A DNA stretch of 64,000 nucleotides from Pomphorhynchus laevis (lineage: Eukaryota; Acanthocephala; Palaeacanthocephala; Echinorhynchida; Pomphorhynchidae): the NCBI GenBank assembly GCA_012934845.2, contig WNNJ02001070.1, positions 62,001 through 126,000 on the forward strand. Reading direction: 5' to 3'. Positions 1-13,600 of the stretch are shown here, one piece after another. The position numbers and the translations under genes are program-made. The notes beneath the pieces are model-generated. The model had not been told where the DNA came from, ran no database searches, and saw only the letters and a program-made list of their open reading frames with translations. The stretch's first letter is position 1, and each line of letters begins with the position of its first letter.

Positions 1-262
1 TGGTGATAAAAGGTGCAAAATTTGCTCTAGCATCTTAACTACGTCAACAGTACAGTCATCACACACTGGTGCTAAGTTTTCGGTTAAAGTCAAAAATAAC
101 TACAAAAGCAAAAATATCATCTATAAAGGCAGTTGTAATCAGGCAGAATGCAGAGTTCAATATGTCGGACAGACTTCAATGACAATGTCCAGAAGAAATA
201 ATCTGCGCAAATCGCAAATTAAATCTGGAGTCTGCACAGACAGGGCAGTTACGGATAAACCG
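1..262 (+). mobile_element. Penelope-like element, GIY-YIG endonuclease fragment
   Basis: One reading frame from base 2 to about 250 reads like the C-terminal end of a Penelope-like retroelement. It has the paired cysteines CKIC, then NIIYKGSCNQAECRVQYVGQ, which follows the GIY-YIG pattern (hydrophobic-x-Y-x-x-x-C, then Q-Y-V-G-Q-T). In this family the domain nicks DNA to start target-primed reverse transcription. The element runs off the left edge of the window, so its RT is not visible. It is followed within about 180 bases by tandem ~360-bp repeats, the place where Penelope-like elements carry their repeated ends. A fossil copy. Confidence 0.72.
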
Positions 263-384
263 CATAGACCCTGAAACGTCAAATAAAATCTGTATTATTG
301 TTTATTACTTTGGTTAAGCAATTCTTAAATTAAAATTATATGGCTGCATCCCATACAAAGAATCCACAAGGATGGTAAAATAAT

Positions 385-409
385 GAATATATATATATAT
401 ATATATATA
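385..409. repeat. AT dinucleotide microsatellite
   Basis: A short run of alternating A and T at the junction between the Penelope-like fragment and the tandem ~360-bp repeat block. Confidence 0.9.
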
Positions 410-429
410 ATTGTGAATGTTGCTAAAAA

Positions 430-510
430 CTGGAGTTTTACTACAAGTAGAGCAGACTTCCTTATCACTCCTAGACGAGCTGATGGTAGCCGGCAGCACT
501 CATCAGCTCC
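430..510 (-). repeat. Inverted partial copy of repeat family A
   Basis: This stretch is the reverse complement of the hammerhead-bearing end of family A (compare 763-830). It is joined head to head with a forward unit that starts at about 505. Inverted terminal pieces next to tandem units are typical of Penelope-like insertions. Confidence 0.75.
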
Positions 511-715
511 CGGAGCACAGTTTAACCCAGTGAGATATAAAATTATAAAAATGTATCCTTCAAAGGATCCTGTGAGAAAGCAAGCAACGACAGCAAGTAA
601 AATTCCTACTGAATAAAATTAGGATGATCCGGAACGCACATGGTTAGTTTAAAAAGGCTAGGCCCATGCTACCACGTTAGCAAATTCCCGGAAATGCCTA
701 TTTAATATATCACAA

Positions 716-790
716 GGCAGCCGAAATGACTGATGGTAGTTCACCCTACTGATTAGTGCTACCGGCTACCATCAGCTCGTCTAGGAGTGA
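716..790 (+). ncRNA. Hammerhead-type strand set, permuted order (family A, unit 1)
   Basis: Order of strands: GGCAGCC-GAAA, stem III 5' strand ending GATGGTAG, stem I 3' strand TTCACCCTA, CTGATTA (from CTGATGA), stem II 5' strand, stem III 3' strand CTACCATCAGCTCGT, then cleavage-type C and TAGGAGTGA. This copy has decayed core and stem II bases, so it is probably inactive. See the 28485 copy for the cleanest version. Confidence 0.45.
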
Positions 791-1075
791 TAAGGAAGTC
801 TGCTCTACTTGTAATCAAGATCCGGTGTTTGGCAACATTTGCAATTATGCAACTGAAGCTTATTAGCTCCCGGAGCACAGTTTAACCTAGTCAGATATAA
901 AATTATAAAAATGTATCCTTCAAAGGATCCTGTGAGAAATCAAGCAACGACAGCAAGTAAAATTCCTGCTGAATAAAATTAGGATGATCCGGAACGCACA
1001 TGGTTAGTTTAAAGAGGCTAGGCCCATGCTACCACGTTAGCAAATTCTCGGAAATGCCTATTTAATATATCACAA

Positions 1076-1150
1076 GGCAACCGAAACGACTGATCGTAGT
1101 TCACCCTACTGATAAGTGCTACCGGCTACCATCAGCTCGTCTAGGAGTGA
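1076..1150 (+). ncRNA. Hammerhead-type strand set, permuted order (family A, unit 2)
   Basis: Same strand order as unit 1, exactly 360 bases downstream. The GAAAC box is intact, the CTGATGA box reads CTGATAA, and the GTC-TAGGAGTGA strand is intact. Stem II is partly mismatched. Probably an ageing copy. Confidence 0.45.
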
Positions 1151-1215
1151 TAAGGAAGTATTCTCTACTTGTAATCGAACTCCGATTTTTGGCAACATTT
1201 ACAATTATGATATAT

Positions 1216-1763
1216 AGATATATATAGCAGCGTAAAAATATTAGCGTTTCGAATTTATTTCAACTCTTTTCTCTAGTTATCGTTAGCCACCATTAAAAAT
1301 CCCGAACCGTTACCAATAAAGCAGACGATTGAGTGAATGTTTGCCAACATTAAAAGGACCGAAACGGGAAACGTAGGTATTGGATCAATATCTGATGAGG
1401 TCCACTAATACTGAAATGTGATGTACTGCTGTTGGCTGGTAGAATGGATTAAAGTTGCGTGTAGAATAAAATAGTCATCAAACTATATCAATGGTAACAA
1501 TGACTGCACAAGTATATCAACTTTATATTTGAAATCTTAATTTGTGATAAGAAATTCACTACCCAGTTTTCCAAGAATCTGCAACCGATAGCAAACTTTT
1601 AAGTTGGTCTTTATTAAATAATGAATTATTACCTTCGTTGCGACAGTTTAAGACATTGAATGATTTAGTTGGTAACAAATATGTCTTATTGTCCTCACAT
1701 TAAAAAACGTGATTCTCTATGAAATCTTCCTTAAATCAGAATGACTTCTATTTATAATAAATA

Positions 1764-1839
<76 letters not shown>

Positions 1840-4800
1840 ATATATAATTCATTTAATGGAATAGCAAAAAATAAAACGAAATTATTTGAAATGATTCGTT
1901 GACCACTATTGGCATCATCAAGTGCTTGAATGTAATAATCATTAGGTAAATAATCATCAAGTTTATAAGGTGCTTGAATGTAATAATATTGTTCAAATGT
2001 GTCTTGCGGTAGAATACGTCAAAGTTAAGTAGAATGAATCTACATTTTAATTGTAATTTTTAGTTGACTTTTTAATTCAGTGATATACTGTAAATATAAC
2101 TTTTGTTTGCCAGTGAATATGTTTGGCAGACATAGTATATTATTCACACGAGAGATGCAAGTAGTTTTTTTAAACAATGTGACCCTTTTCAAGTTAGTAC
2201 ACTCGTACAAAAATTGCATAGCCTTTAATACAATATATACGAAAGAAACATAGGAAACATTTTCTCTTTCCCTTTTTATTTTTCTAGTTCATGCTGTGGA
2301 TAGGAATCTTAAGATTGTAATTTGATTTGTTTCCCTAAATTTTAGTTTCTCTGACATTAATATGCATCAATTTGAGTACCAATTTGGGTCCCAGTGTTTC
2401 TTCGAGACATTTATAAAAATAAACCATTTGTATCTCTCGTGTTGATTATATATTATGCATACCAAACACATATAGAGTAATATATTTAATATTGACATCT
2501 TGTTTTCGAATAACCATAAAAATCTGGAGGAGCAATTTCTGTGTTATTAAATTTCATATCTGGTCGGTAACCTAACTCTTCAGCGAGACTAAATACATGA
2601 TGAAATTCAACTTATTTAATGTAAATTTAAATTACTCACTCTTGCACAGAGAAATTTTATTGACTATTTAACATCAAAATCAAATTGACTAATGCGAATT
2701 AGTATTATAATTCATAGTTAATTCATGCTGTCAATAAATAAGAATATTATCTGTCTTTTCAAGTTATTTAGCAGTAACTGAATGCTTGTAATTTCTTTAA
2801 ATAGGTTCACATATCTACGATATATTTAATTATTTGCATATATATTCGAATAAAAATAGATTTGAATAAAATTTGAAAAATACTAATAATTTGTTATTAA
2901 TTTGATACTAATTATTGATAATATTAATATTTTATAATTTGACTATAGATTACTAATTACTTTTTTATTAACCCATTACTTTTGTATGACGCACACATGT
3001 TTGCTCCAATAATTTAAGGTCGACTTCATTAACTTTAAGTTCTAAAGACACAAAATTTAACATCTACTGTTTTAAGAAACTTTGTAGTAGGAACTCTGTT
3101 GACGAGGTAGCTTTATGACCTCGTCAACAGATATAGCATGCTATATCTGTTGTCATGTTATAGCATTATGAATTTAGTGATAATTTTTGATGATACTTAA
3201 CTTCAGAACATATCGACCTTGGAATACTGGCTATATATTGATCATTGTTATTAGTATACCAAACTTTTAGACATTTCGTTGTTCAATGGTAAGTTCAATA
3301 TTAAAGCGAAAATTATTTTAACATTAAAGGCATTAAGTAAGTAAATGATAAAAAATAATTACAAGTTACAAATCGGGGGTTACCCGCAATTGGGTCCCAA
3401 ATATTAAAGGCATTACAAACTTCTCTAATGATAAAAAATTATGTAATTTAATTAATAAAATCAATTAATTATTAATTAATTATTACCACTTAATTATTTA
3501 ATCAATAAATATACATTTGTTAATATTGCTATTAGTTCAAAATTGTTTAGGATCTGTCTTTCATTTGTTGTTAAAGTAATTTTGCATCGAATTTTATAGC
3601 TAAGATGATCTGATTAATGATGACAATTAATAAACAAAATTTAAAATTTTTAAAATAGTTTTGGTTTAACATTATAATCTGATTTAAAATATCTTTATGT
3701 GTTAATTTTTAAAGGTTTTATGCAAAGGATTCCTCAATAACATATATTCTATAAGCCAGTCATTTGTTCGTCAATTAATTCATCAGTTAAGAAAAAGACT
3801 ACATGAAAATTACGATTAAAGAGTATCACTTCGTTGAAAACTCTCTTACCGATTGTTATAGTATTTTTGCGACCAATGTATTAAAAACTTGCAACAGATA
3901 AACTCACCTTTTCCTTACTGTTCTTATCGAGCAGGCACCTATAGCTAGTAGTATACTGATGTACCGTGTAAATGTATATATTTTGCTAGCTACCCTATAT
4001 TTTTCACGTAGATAAATATGCCGTAGTTCGTAGTAGTTGTGTGTAATATACTTCCATCAGTAGGTAAAATATCTTTAAGGAATGTAAATATTCGATTTAA
4101 ATAGAATATATATGTATATATTGTCATGGATTAATTCTGAATGAATATGCATTCTGTAATACATTTCTAGTCAGTTTAAGTAAAGCTACGGTAATAGTAA
4201 CAATTCTGCTATATTAGGAAAATGTTATTTACTTTTCTTATTTTTTTATATTTTATTTGGAAGGAAATGTCCTTTATCGATGAAGCGTACAGATAGCATT
4301 AAATGCTATCTTTGTGATACCGTTTTTATTTTTTAGACACAAATTTATCCTATAACAAATTTAACCAATAAAAGGCTTAATAAATTTTATTTCAAAAATA
4401 GTATTGTATTCGAAGAATTTTAATAAAATGAAAAAGTTTTTTTAATTAGACCGCGAATAATTAATTTATTTGCTTTTAATTATTACAATTGATTATTATT
4501 TAATTAATAATTTAATTTTTACTTATTACAAACTTCTGCATTTTTATACTTTAAGCCAATATTTTAATTCATGAATTTTTTTCACATTCTCATTCGTATC
4601 TTATTTTAAGTCTTTATTAATAAAATTACATTTCCTATCTCATTCACTAAATTTAATATCATTTGACTATTTTCCAATAGCACTTATTTCGTAATATTTA
4701 TGTTATGATAACCTATTCATGATCGATAGATGCTTTATTGGTATTTCTATTTATTATACTTATTCCTTGAAGAGCTTAATAGTTATCAAAGAATAATGTT

Positions 4801-6130
4801 GTGATTTTATATATTGCTGGTAGTTGATGTGTTTAGTCTCTAGAGCATGCGTGTCTTAATAAATATTTACTATTGTCCTTAAAATAACGTTCAAGTCGCA
4901 TTTTTAATTTTTTTAACACCCAACGGAAAACAAATAATTATTTAATATTTAATTATTGTCTAATACCTAATATTTTTTGTAATTGAAAAACTTGAAATAG
5001 AATAAATTTTATATACAATTTATTAAAAAGACTGCAAGTTTAGCAAAATATCTAACACATAAGATTTAAACTTTGTTTTCTCCAAAATATTTCGGCAAAA
5101 ACAAATTTGATATTTTCCTAAAAATATTTACAGTAAATTTAATTTATATTTAACTTTTACATTTTATAAAAGCAAACCAAATTATTTACCAAATTATTTA
5201 TTAGTAATAATCACAGAAAGCAACCATATTATCTGATTTTATTAGATTGCTTATTCCAATAAGAAAAGTGTAAATTTTATAGTGACGAGACACTTTAAAA
5301 TCACGGCACGACAGTTTCATTCGATTTATTTTGTCATAAAATCACCTAAATGATGTGAACATCGAGTAAATGAAGTTATAGACACTGTAGGATTTCATGA
5401 AGAGATACGCTTCTTTCTTTGATTGAATATTATACTACCGCGTTGTCAGTATACTATCACACACTTATCTAGTTTGGTAGAAACCAAATCAGTTTTATTA
5501 AAAACTTCCATTAACTTAAATAAATGAGGATATTTAAAAACTTATAAAAATTCAGTTAAGTAGTACTCACTTATCATCCATCTTATTATTTAAAGAGGAT
5601 AAGGTCTATGTTGGAAAACACCAACGTAACAAACTACGAGTGAGCCTTAAAATCTGTAGCACATCTAAACGATCACGTGTAGTGCACAATGGATCGTAGT
5701 CTTGACAGAAGAAGCTTGATGAATCTAGGTATTTGGTTATGTGTTCTGCCTCTCGAGACTGTTGTACCAGTACCCTCAATAGTGAGTTTATCATATCATT
5801 ATTTCCTTTCTTGTATCAATCGTGATCCTATTTTATCAGTTTTAATTTTGTATTTCAATAATAAGAAGATATAAAGACTTTCGGCAAATTTTGTATTAAA
5901 AATGGACTCGCTGTGGTTGAAAATAATAAATTTGATTAAGATTTATTAGAGAATTTATACAATGCTCCTTGAGAAAGCAACAAATCTAAGATTAATACAG
6001 ATCAATATATCAAACTCAGAAGAAGATGATTTCCTTTCTACATATAAGGAAAACTTAAAATTCTGTTTGCTGGGTTGTTTCTGTCGATTGTAAAGCTCAG
6101 CGGGCCGAAATTTTGTAAATTGAGTAGGGG
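1216..6130. other. AT-rich intergenic DNA, no gene seen
   Basis: I see no exon with convincing splice sites and protein similarity here. The stretch holds a long TA microsatellite (1764-1849), a small inverted repeat around GACGAGGTAGC / GACCTCGTC (3096-3130), and many short A/T tracts. Open frames at 5606-5874 on both strands have no recognisable product. Confidence 0.6.
1764..1849. repeat. Long TA microsatellite
   Basis: More than 30 consecutive TA dinucleotides, breaking up into TAATATATAATATATAATTC at the right edge. Confidence 0.95.
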
Positions 6131-6440
6131 AGCACTTATAGCTTCCTCACCCTGTTGCTCTGCGACAAAAATGTCGTCGATTTAACGTACCCAAAGTGTT
6201 GGTACCTTATGTTGCTGAAGTAAGAATGTCTTTTCATACTGGACATATAAATGATAACATAACTTGGCGCAACAGGTGTTTTCATCTCGGTACCAGTTGT
6301 ATTGTGATATAGTTTACTATCGAATTCAAATAAATTGCCATCAAGTACTAATCGGAGACCATCCTCTATTAGTGACATTGTCGTATTAACAATTTTGGAC
6401 TCAATTCTTTTTGATTCAAGTCGTTTTATCAATTTTGGAC
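6130..6440 (-). mobile_element. Penelope-like element, reverse transcriptase fragment
   Basis: The minus-strand frame reads VLDGNLFEFDSKLYHNTTGT followed by MKTPVAPSYVIIYM. This matches the Penelope-like RT pattern in which a hydrophobic N-x-F-x-F stretch and a Y-x-Q-x-x-G-T box precede M-G-T-x-x-A-P-S-Y-A. Neither the catalytic aspartate motif nor a GIY-YIG domain is seen nearby. The piece is an isolated, old fragment of about 300 bases. Confidence 0.6.
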
Positions 6441-9400
6441 TTTTTTCGGTTATTTAATTTTCCTATCGCTATATATATTGTTCTCTTATTGTATGATTTA
6501 ATAAAGGTCTTATACTACACTGAAATATTATTCCTTTTGAGTTAGCTAGTCATTAATACATGTCGAATGAACAAACGATGTACATTAGTTGACAGCCAAG
6601 CCTTTAAAAATATCTTTTAAGACTTGTTTTTTTATGATTTTCATAATTTTCTATCATAATTTTTAAATCCTTTAAAGCAACGATCACACTGCCCATTTTT
6701 CTAGAGATTCAATAAAATTTTTTTTTATTAGCATTAACTATTTTTTGTAGCATTTATGCAAATACCAGCTAATATTTTTGAGTAACAAGTCCTAATCCGG
6801 GTTGTTTGCAATATTTAAATTTATGATTTTTTGCATGATTTAAATTGATTTTTTAAATTTATAACAATTTTGCTAACAACACTGATTATAAACTTAACAC
6901 TTAAAAATATTTTCTGGTCTTTTCACAAGTGTCTCGAAATATTTAGTGAGCTAAAATAAATATTAACGTTTCATATCCCATTTAAATTATTTACTAATCA
7001 TTAAAACAGTATTTAGAATTTTAAATAAAAATTTAAGTAGCATAAGTTTAAATATAAAATTTCAAATCAACGATATACATAATCATATTTTTATGATCAC
7101 AAATATATTTCTAGAATAACATCAGACATTAAAGTTTTAGATTTTAAACAAATATTTTAATTTTTAAGTTTTAAATTTAAACGTTCAATTTTTAATTTTA
7201 TATAAATTTGAATATCACAAAGATTAATTAATTGTTACTGTGTTTGAAATGCACGTTTCACAGTATGTATGTTAATAATAGATTATTTTGATCACTTAAC
7301 CCGTAAAAAGTGTGATACATTTTATAATTATTTTATTATTTGGTTGATTATTTAATTATTTGCCACTACAGAATTGCAGTCAATTGCTACTAATTGAAGG
7401 CCAATAATATTATAAATAGCGACTATTAAGCTTAATAGATATACAGTGAGGAACCAAAACATTATTCTGAAAATGAATTATCAAAATGAATATATACAAT
7501 AAAAAATTTTACTGAAATTATGTTGAAATATTGATTCTCTAAATGATATGTGTATATTGTTACAAGGTAATATTATATGATACAACGTCGATGTCAAATG
7601 AACGTTAAGTAAGAGAAATTTGAGAAGTAAAATCAATCCTACTTTAGCAAAATAAGTTTCGCTTAAGGAATTTGTCGAAATTGTTTTGCAACAGTTATGT
7701 GTCGCATTTAACAATTACGATATAGAAACGTCGGCTAGCAAAAACGTTTTACCAAAAATATACTTGCCGTCTGATGTGTCTTTTAAAAATAAATTATGAA
7801 TTGAAATATAATCGTATTTTTAATTGATTTGAAAGCTAATAAATTTTATTCTGCTACAGTAAAAATCATAGTGCATATATCATAGTGCATATCTGAACAT
7901 ATCTGAATCATAGTGCATATCTGAACTTGTTACACAGAGGAGTTCAAAGGTTAAATATTGTCGGTTTTCTTTAAAATCAAACATTATGGTTTCTTCTAAT
8001 ACGGTAAACATCATGATTTATTATGTTATACTAAACATTATATAATATTCTTTTTAGTATCATATTTTGTGCATTTTAATTACGTCTGTTAAATTTAGTA
8101 TTATTATTGATTAAGACGTATATTTTCAGCAAACACTTGCATATTTTAACTAATCACTGCTATTTCAAATTAGTAAATGTAATATCAATGTATAATAATT
8201 ATTCCTGGAAAAATCGAAACCAAGAGTAATATACAATTATCTATGAAGTACTAATAATCGCGCAGCCACTTAATTCTAGGATAGCCTTTAATGTGTTTGA
8301 CAATTAGATAAACTTGATATATTTTGTAATTAGATATCACTTATGTATTTATAATTTTTATAAATTTGATCTATTTCGTAATTATGTAGGATTTATGAGT
8401 TTAATAATCAAATTAGTGGGTGAATTTTGTAGTTAGATAATAACTAGGAATTGAAAGCTTATGTTAACTCTATTTTAATCAATCGACTTTATCGTTTTAA
8501 TTTCTTTGAGTAAGATTGTAGACATGATCGCATCTTCAAATTTTCTAAACGTTCAATTTTTTTAAACGAATCATGTCTTTTGGTTCCTGCTCTATTATTG
8601 ATTTAAGCTCAAAGCAACCAAATGGAAAAGACTGATTGTAACTGTGAAGGATGTATCTTGAATTTTTTGCATTACTGACTAAAATCTATCGATAAAATAA
8701 AATAATTGACATGTATCGGTTTTATACAAATTATAAAGGCTTTATTATTGTATAATATTTGTGATACACGATGGAAAAATATATATTATATAATATAAAT
8801 TATATATAATATATATATTTATTTATATGTATTAATATAAAATATATTAAACGCTATAAGACCGAGAATTGTTTATAGTTGAACTAAAGCTATCAAATAT
8901 GACTATTAGCTGGTAAATGTTTTATATTTTGTTTTAAAATTGCTTGCTAATACTTTGTTACTTGTATTTTAATTAAAATTGGTATCAACATTTAGTTTAA
9001 GTTAAGGAATTAATTAAATACTTTACATTAATGAACTAAAATGACACTGATTGCAAAAATACAGTTTTAATGTTAATACGATTTAACGATCTGCATTATA
9101 TTTGGTTTACTTAATAATTGTAACATGTATTCAAAAATACTTGAAAAAATATTCACGCTCAGTCATACTTTCTAGAAAATTATCAGGTCTGAAACGTATT
9201 ACAAATTAATTTTGTTGATAGCATATTTAAAAAACAATGTTTAAACAGAATGAACGTGTTCGCTAAAAAAATTGAAAATTACATACGTGACAAGCTTATC
9301 TGGTATAGAACAGAGCTAACTGGTAATCTTGTCGTCTGAAGCGTGATTGAATACAAACTGCACCTCGATATACTGGAATTCTATAAAATGCAGTAACGAA

Positions 9401-9753
9401 AAATAAAACAGAGTAACTCTTAGTTTTTAAATCTCAAGTCTAGTTCAAGTATGTACACATATACTTTTTCAATTGTTACTGTTGTTAATTAAATATTTTA
9501 ATAAATTAATTTTATCATCTTGTAAGCTGTAACTCTCATATAGCTGACGTATCTGTAATAATTAAATAATTACATATTCAATTAATTATATTTATTATAA
9601 TTATAATAATACTAAGGCGGTTTCCCTCAATTATAATAATACTAAGGCGGTTTTCCTCAAATAATTTCGATTTCCCCAGGAAATCGAAATAACTATAAAG
9701 AAATCACAAACTAGATTTAAAAATAATTAATGAATTGGTTTTGTGAATTGCAG
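6441..9753. other. AT-rich DNA upstream of the SRSFR gene, no gene seen
   Basis: Mostly low-complexity A/T sequence. It contains a tandem 32-base duplication (9597-9659), a short repeated CATAGTGCATATCTGAAC tract (7868-7926) and TA-rich stretches near 8780-8850. The missing 5' exons of the plus-strand SRSFR gene would be expected here or left of the window, but I could not find a PDZ-type exon. Confidence 0.5.
9597..9659. repeat. 32-bp tandem duplication
   Basis: Two adjacent copies of a unit containing AATACTAAGGCGGTTT(T/C)CCTC, differing by one base. Confidence 0.9.
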
Positions 9754-9777
9754 GCCCATTTGCGGGAACCTTTTATT
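9754..9777 (+). CDS. Candidate 24-nt micro-exon of the SRSFR gene
   Basis: A 24-base segment is flanked by a strong acceptor (TTGTGAATTGCAG) and a strong donor (GTAAGAAAA). It would encode AHLREPFI in phase 0-0, which is compatible with the phase-0 start of the exon at 10554. There is no protein similarity to confirm it. Chance splice-site pairs are common in AT-rich DNA, so this is a weak candidate. Confidence 0.25.
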
Positions 9778-10553
9778 GTAAGAAAATATAATAATACTTA
9801 ATATTATTATAATTATTATAATATTTTATTTTTATGTTTATTATATCAATTTATATTACATATATACTTAATTACATAATTACATATATGTAACAAATTT
9901 TTTAACTTTTAACATAAATTTAAACTTTTTTCAATTGGTCAAAGTATTTTCATTGATTGATTATAGTCAATTATATTTTAATATTAGAAGTGTATATCCT
10001 AGAAACATTCTGATATTATGATTAAAATAATTACAATCAAATGATGAAAAAACGCTTTAAGCAACAAGCTCTTCGGCGAAACAAATTAAATTTGACTTTC
10101 AAGTACAAATGGATTTACGGATAAATGTACACTTTGTATTAAATAATGTTTGAAGGAAATAATAATGTTTGCAGGAAAATTCGTTTGTTACTTCGATAAT
10201 GTTTGAAGGAAATATATCCAATTTTCGCAGTTATTTCTCCTAATAACTGATGTGTTGGACAATATGAACTCTCTTAGCGGCAATTTTGTCAAGGTTACTT
10301 GCAATGTCATTTTATGCTGCAAACAATATTAAAAATTTTAATAACTTATAATTATTCTTGTTTATTATTTGATAAAATTAATATTAAAAATTTTGTTGAT
10401 TAAGGCTTTTTGACGTTCCGCTGCAAGTATTTAATTAAAAGTATATAAATTATCACTACTTTATAAAGTACATTGCTATGTTAATTAACTTTAGAATTTC
10501 TGTGAATTTTATAATTACCACTAATAATTATATTATAATATTCATTTGTTTAG

Positions 10554-10687
10554 GCAACCTTTAGTGAATTTACACAACGAATTCCTGAGAAACTGTTAAG
10601 AACAATGAATAAACCTGGGATGAAACCGTTTACTTACACCCCAAGAGGCGTTGACTTAGACGAGATAATGGAGAAAGCAAGAAAAAG
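10554..10687 (+). CDS. SRSFR gene exon a (first visible)
   Basis: Acceptor TTCATTTGTTTAG, donor GTACGTTAAG. Phase 0 in, two bases out. Encodes a basic, helix-prone stretch including MKPFTYTPRGVDLDEIMEKA. This is the most distinctive non-repeat part of the protein. The segment has clearly higher codon content than the surrounding A/T DNA. Confidence 0.8.
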
Positions 10688-13600
10688 GTACGTTAAGGAG
10701 CATATGACATATTAAACAATACATAAAGTGAATGAAAATATAAACACTGGATCCATATGAATGTAGTTACTAATATCGACTTTTTGATTGTGATTTTATA
10801 GTTGAAATTTTAAACAGCTCAATACATTTATAATAAAAGCTTAATAACTAATCAGCAGTATTCTAAATGCAATTTATCATTGTTACCCAAATTTCTGGTG
10901 AATTTGTGAAATTTGTCGATGAGAAAATTATATATCTTTGTGATTTAATATTTATTTCGAAATGCTTTATCTCCTATACTTCTTCCTTAATTATTATTAC
11001 GATTAGTGCATATTATATTTCATCAAACAGCTGAAATATATTTGATATTTCAAAAGTTTAAATAAAATTAATGTCAGCAATTTTTAGAGATTTTGCTAAG
11101 GATTCTAAAAGAATTATAAAATGTTGTATATATATTTATTTAAATAATAAATATCTCTGTATGGCAAGAATTAGCCGCACCGAAAATTATGTGATATACT
11201 TTAGGCAATCTCTCTTTGCTTATTATGTTCATAGTTGTCATTTTTTAAAATCCTACACAAATGTGTGTGCTCATGCGATATAATTTCTGTTCAGGCAAAT
11301 TAGTCGGCAAATGAAAATGATCGAGCAATATGCTGATCCACGCCAACAAGAGCAAACAATGCGGAATGTCCCCCGTACAAAAACTGTTCAACAAATGAGC
11401 TCAGCTTTTACCGGTGACACGTATGCTGCGTGAGTATTTAATGTTTTCTCAATGGACTAGAAAGTTTGCCTTTCGGAATAAAAATTCTGTTAGGTTATCA
11501 TTACACATCAATACAATAATTTATTTTTGTAAATATTTTGATGATCCATTTGTCTTTATTAAATTTTGGGAGCAGGATCAAAAAAGAAAACTTTTAATTT
11601 TAATAGTTCACAAACTTCTGTTAGCATCATCAGAAAAAAGTTATTACCACAATTGATTTTATTTAAAAAATAAAATAATAAAAATATTTATTACCATAAA
11701 TAAGATTTTTAGTTATAAAGGGATATTTTTAGTTGGATATTTCAGAATTCGTGTTCATATACCATATTGTACTTATAACATGAAATTTCCCTTCTGTAAT
11801 AAGTTTGATATCAAAACTTTGATTATTGTATACCTAAACAAGTGGTCTGCATACGCATAAGTCGAAGGAGAAAAAAATTATCACAGCTTAAAATTTAGTA
11901 TTTACTGAAAATTTAAAAAATTTAATAAGAAACTCGTTTTAATTGTTGATTTAAATTAGATTGTACGAGCCAATTGTACAAATCAGTATAAAATATAAAA
12001 TATGTCTTGTAAGGCTGTGTAATTTTGTGGTCTACGCTATCCATGTTACGTCAGTTTGATCGATATTTAATAGTTTGCGATTAATAGCTAAAATCAATTT
12101 GGAATGTCTACCATAGCTGCATCATGGTTAAAAGAGTAACCTGCAGCTCTTATCTACTATGATCAGGCACAAGGTTAGAATTGAAGCATTTCTATTTTAT
12201 GTTATTTTACAGAATGCAACCGGGTCAGAATTGTATACATATTTTTTTGATTCTATACGTATTGCAACTTATACAAGCAAGCAATTCTATATACCACGTT
12301 CAATACGCTTATTTCTATACTCTCGTATTTTTTATAATTTTAGTATGTAGCCCATCGATTGATTTCTTGTGTAAATTTTGTCACTTTATCTTAATGTCTA
12401 GGGAAAATCATAGGAAGACATGAAAATTAGTTTTAGCCTCTGTAATTTTATTAACTTTACTTCTTTTATGTCAATATGAGTGGATTAGGTTGCATTTGTG
12501 TTTGAATACCTTACAGTTTTTGGTTTTGCTGTTCCTGATAATTTTACGCTTTCGTCGACAAGGATTTTACATTTGACATTTGCTAATCACCTAAACGAAT
12601 ATTTGCCAGCTATTATTAATGACTATCATTTAGGTTTTATCCTTTTTCTGATACAACGTCTATTATTAATTAGTCAATTCATAAAAATTGACTTTTCTTT
12701 TCAATTTTTTATTTTAACTTGATATAAATTATAAAAAATCTTATAACAATTATTTATTATTTATTTATTATTTAATTGTTACATTTTGATTTAGCATTAT
12801 TATTATTTTTTAATTTCAATTATATTAAATACGTAGACTTAGTTAGCTGATTCGCCATATGGCGAGTTGACGCTAACTCGTTTTTTAAAAAAGGCGTCAA
12901 CTCATAAAAGATTATAAAATTTAAGAAATTATTTAGAACATTAGAATTAATTTCGAATCATATTTTTTAAAGAATGCTTAAAAGTAAAGATTTGATAAAA
13001 ATTTTAGAATTATTTATTTCGAACTTACATGTGATAGAATTATCGAATGCATCAAGATAAGGCGTAGATTCAAAAGAAATAAGCATTTCCAACGATAATC
13101 TTAAGTTTCTTTACTTTTTTAAATTTTTGTTAATCTCAAATAAGCCGTATGTACTTCTGATTATTGAAAACTTGCTTTTTTTCATCTTAACCCAATACCT
13201 CATTTATAAATTGCGTAATATTCGGATGTGCAGCATGAGTTCGAAATTTTAAAATTCTGTGCCAAGCTTCAGCACAGTTGGTTGTTCTCTGGACGTTTGA
13301 AGAAACCCTTAGATTAACATTTTAAAATTTAGATTCAAATAAAGGTATTTTGTTGGGCTCATCTAGGTTTTCAGTATCTAAATTGTTTATTTCAAAATTA
13401 TTGAATAAACCTGTCACATCTAAATCGACATTATTTCTGCAAAATTCTTTGATTAATCCATAAAAGATATGATCTTGACATATCTTTACATATGATCTTT
13501 CGATCTTGACGCCTACATTTTACAATTGAATCCGAAGAACTGGCCATTGTGTAGATATAATTGTTGTGGCACAACAACTTTCCTCTCCGCTGACTATTTA

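Larger units (their letters stand above)
505..1215 (+). repeat. Tandem repeat family A, two units of about 360 bp
   Basis: Two head-to-tail units share landmarks exactly 360 bases apart, for example GGCAGCC/GGCAACC at 716 and 1076, and the block CACATGGTTAGTTTAAA. Each unit starts near GCTCCCGGAGCACAGTTTAA and ends near AACATTTACAATTATGA. Related units lie at 28320-28985. With the Penelope-like fragment immediately upstream, I read these as the repeated termini (pseudo-LTRs) of that element or of a small non-autonomous partner. Each unit carries the hammerhead-type strands annotated separately. Confidence 0.8.

Noticed and set aside
383-616. Open frame across the A repeat start
   Set aside because: It crosses a microsatellite and a repeat junction, and repeats elsewhere do not keep it open.
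505-1215. CRISPR-like array
   Set aside because: Two 360-base units without short spacers in an animal genome; not a CRISPR.
5606-5874. Overlapping open frames on both strands
   Set aside because: No motif recognised; length is within chance expectation.
11414-11656. Open frame downstream of SRSFR exon b
   Set aside because: It reads in a different frame across the donor GTGAGT into AT-rich intron sequence.
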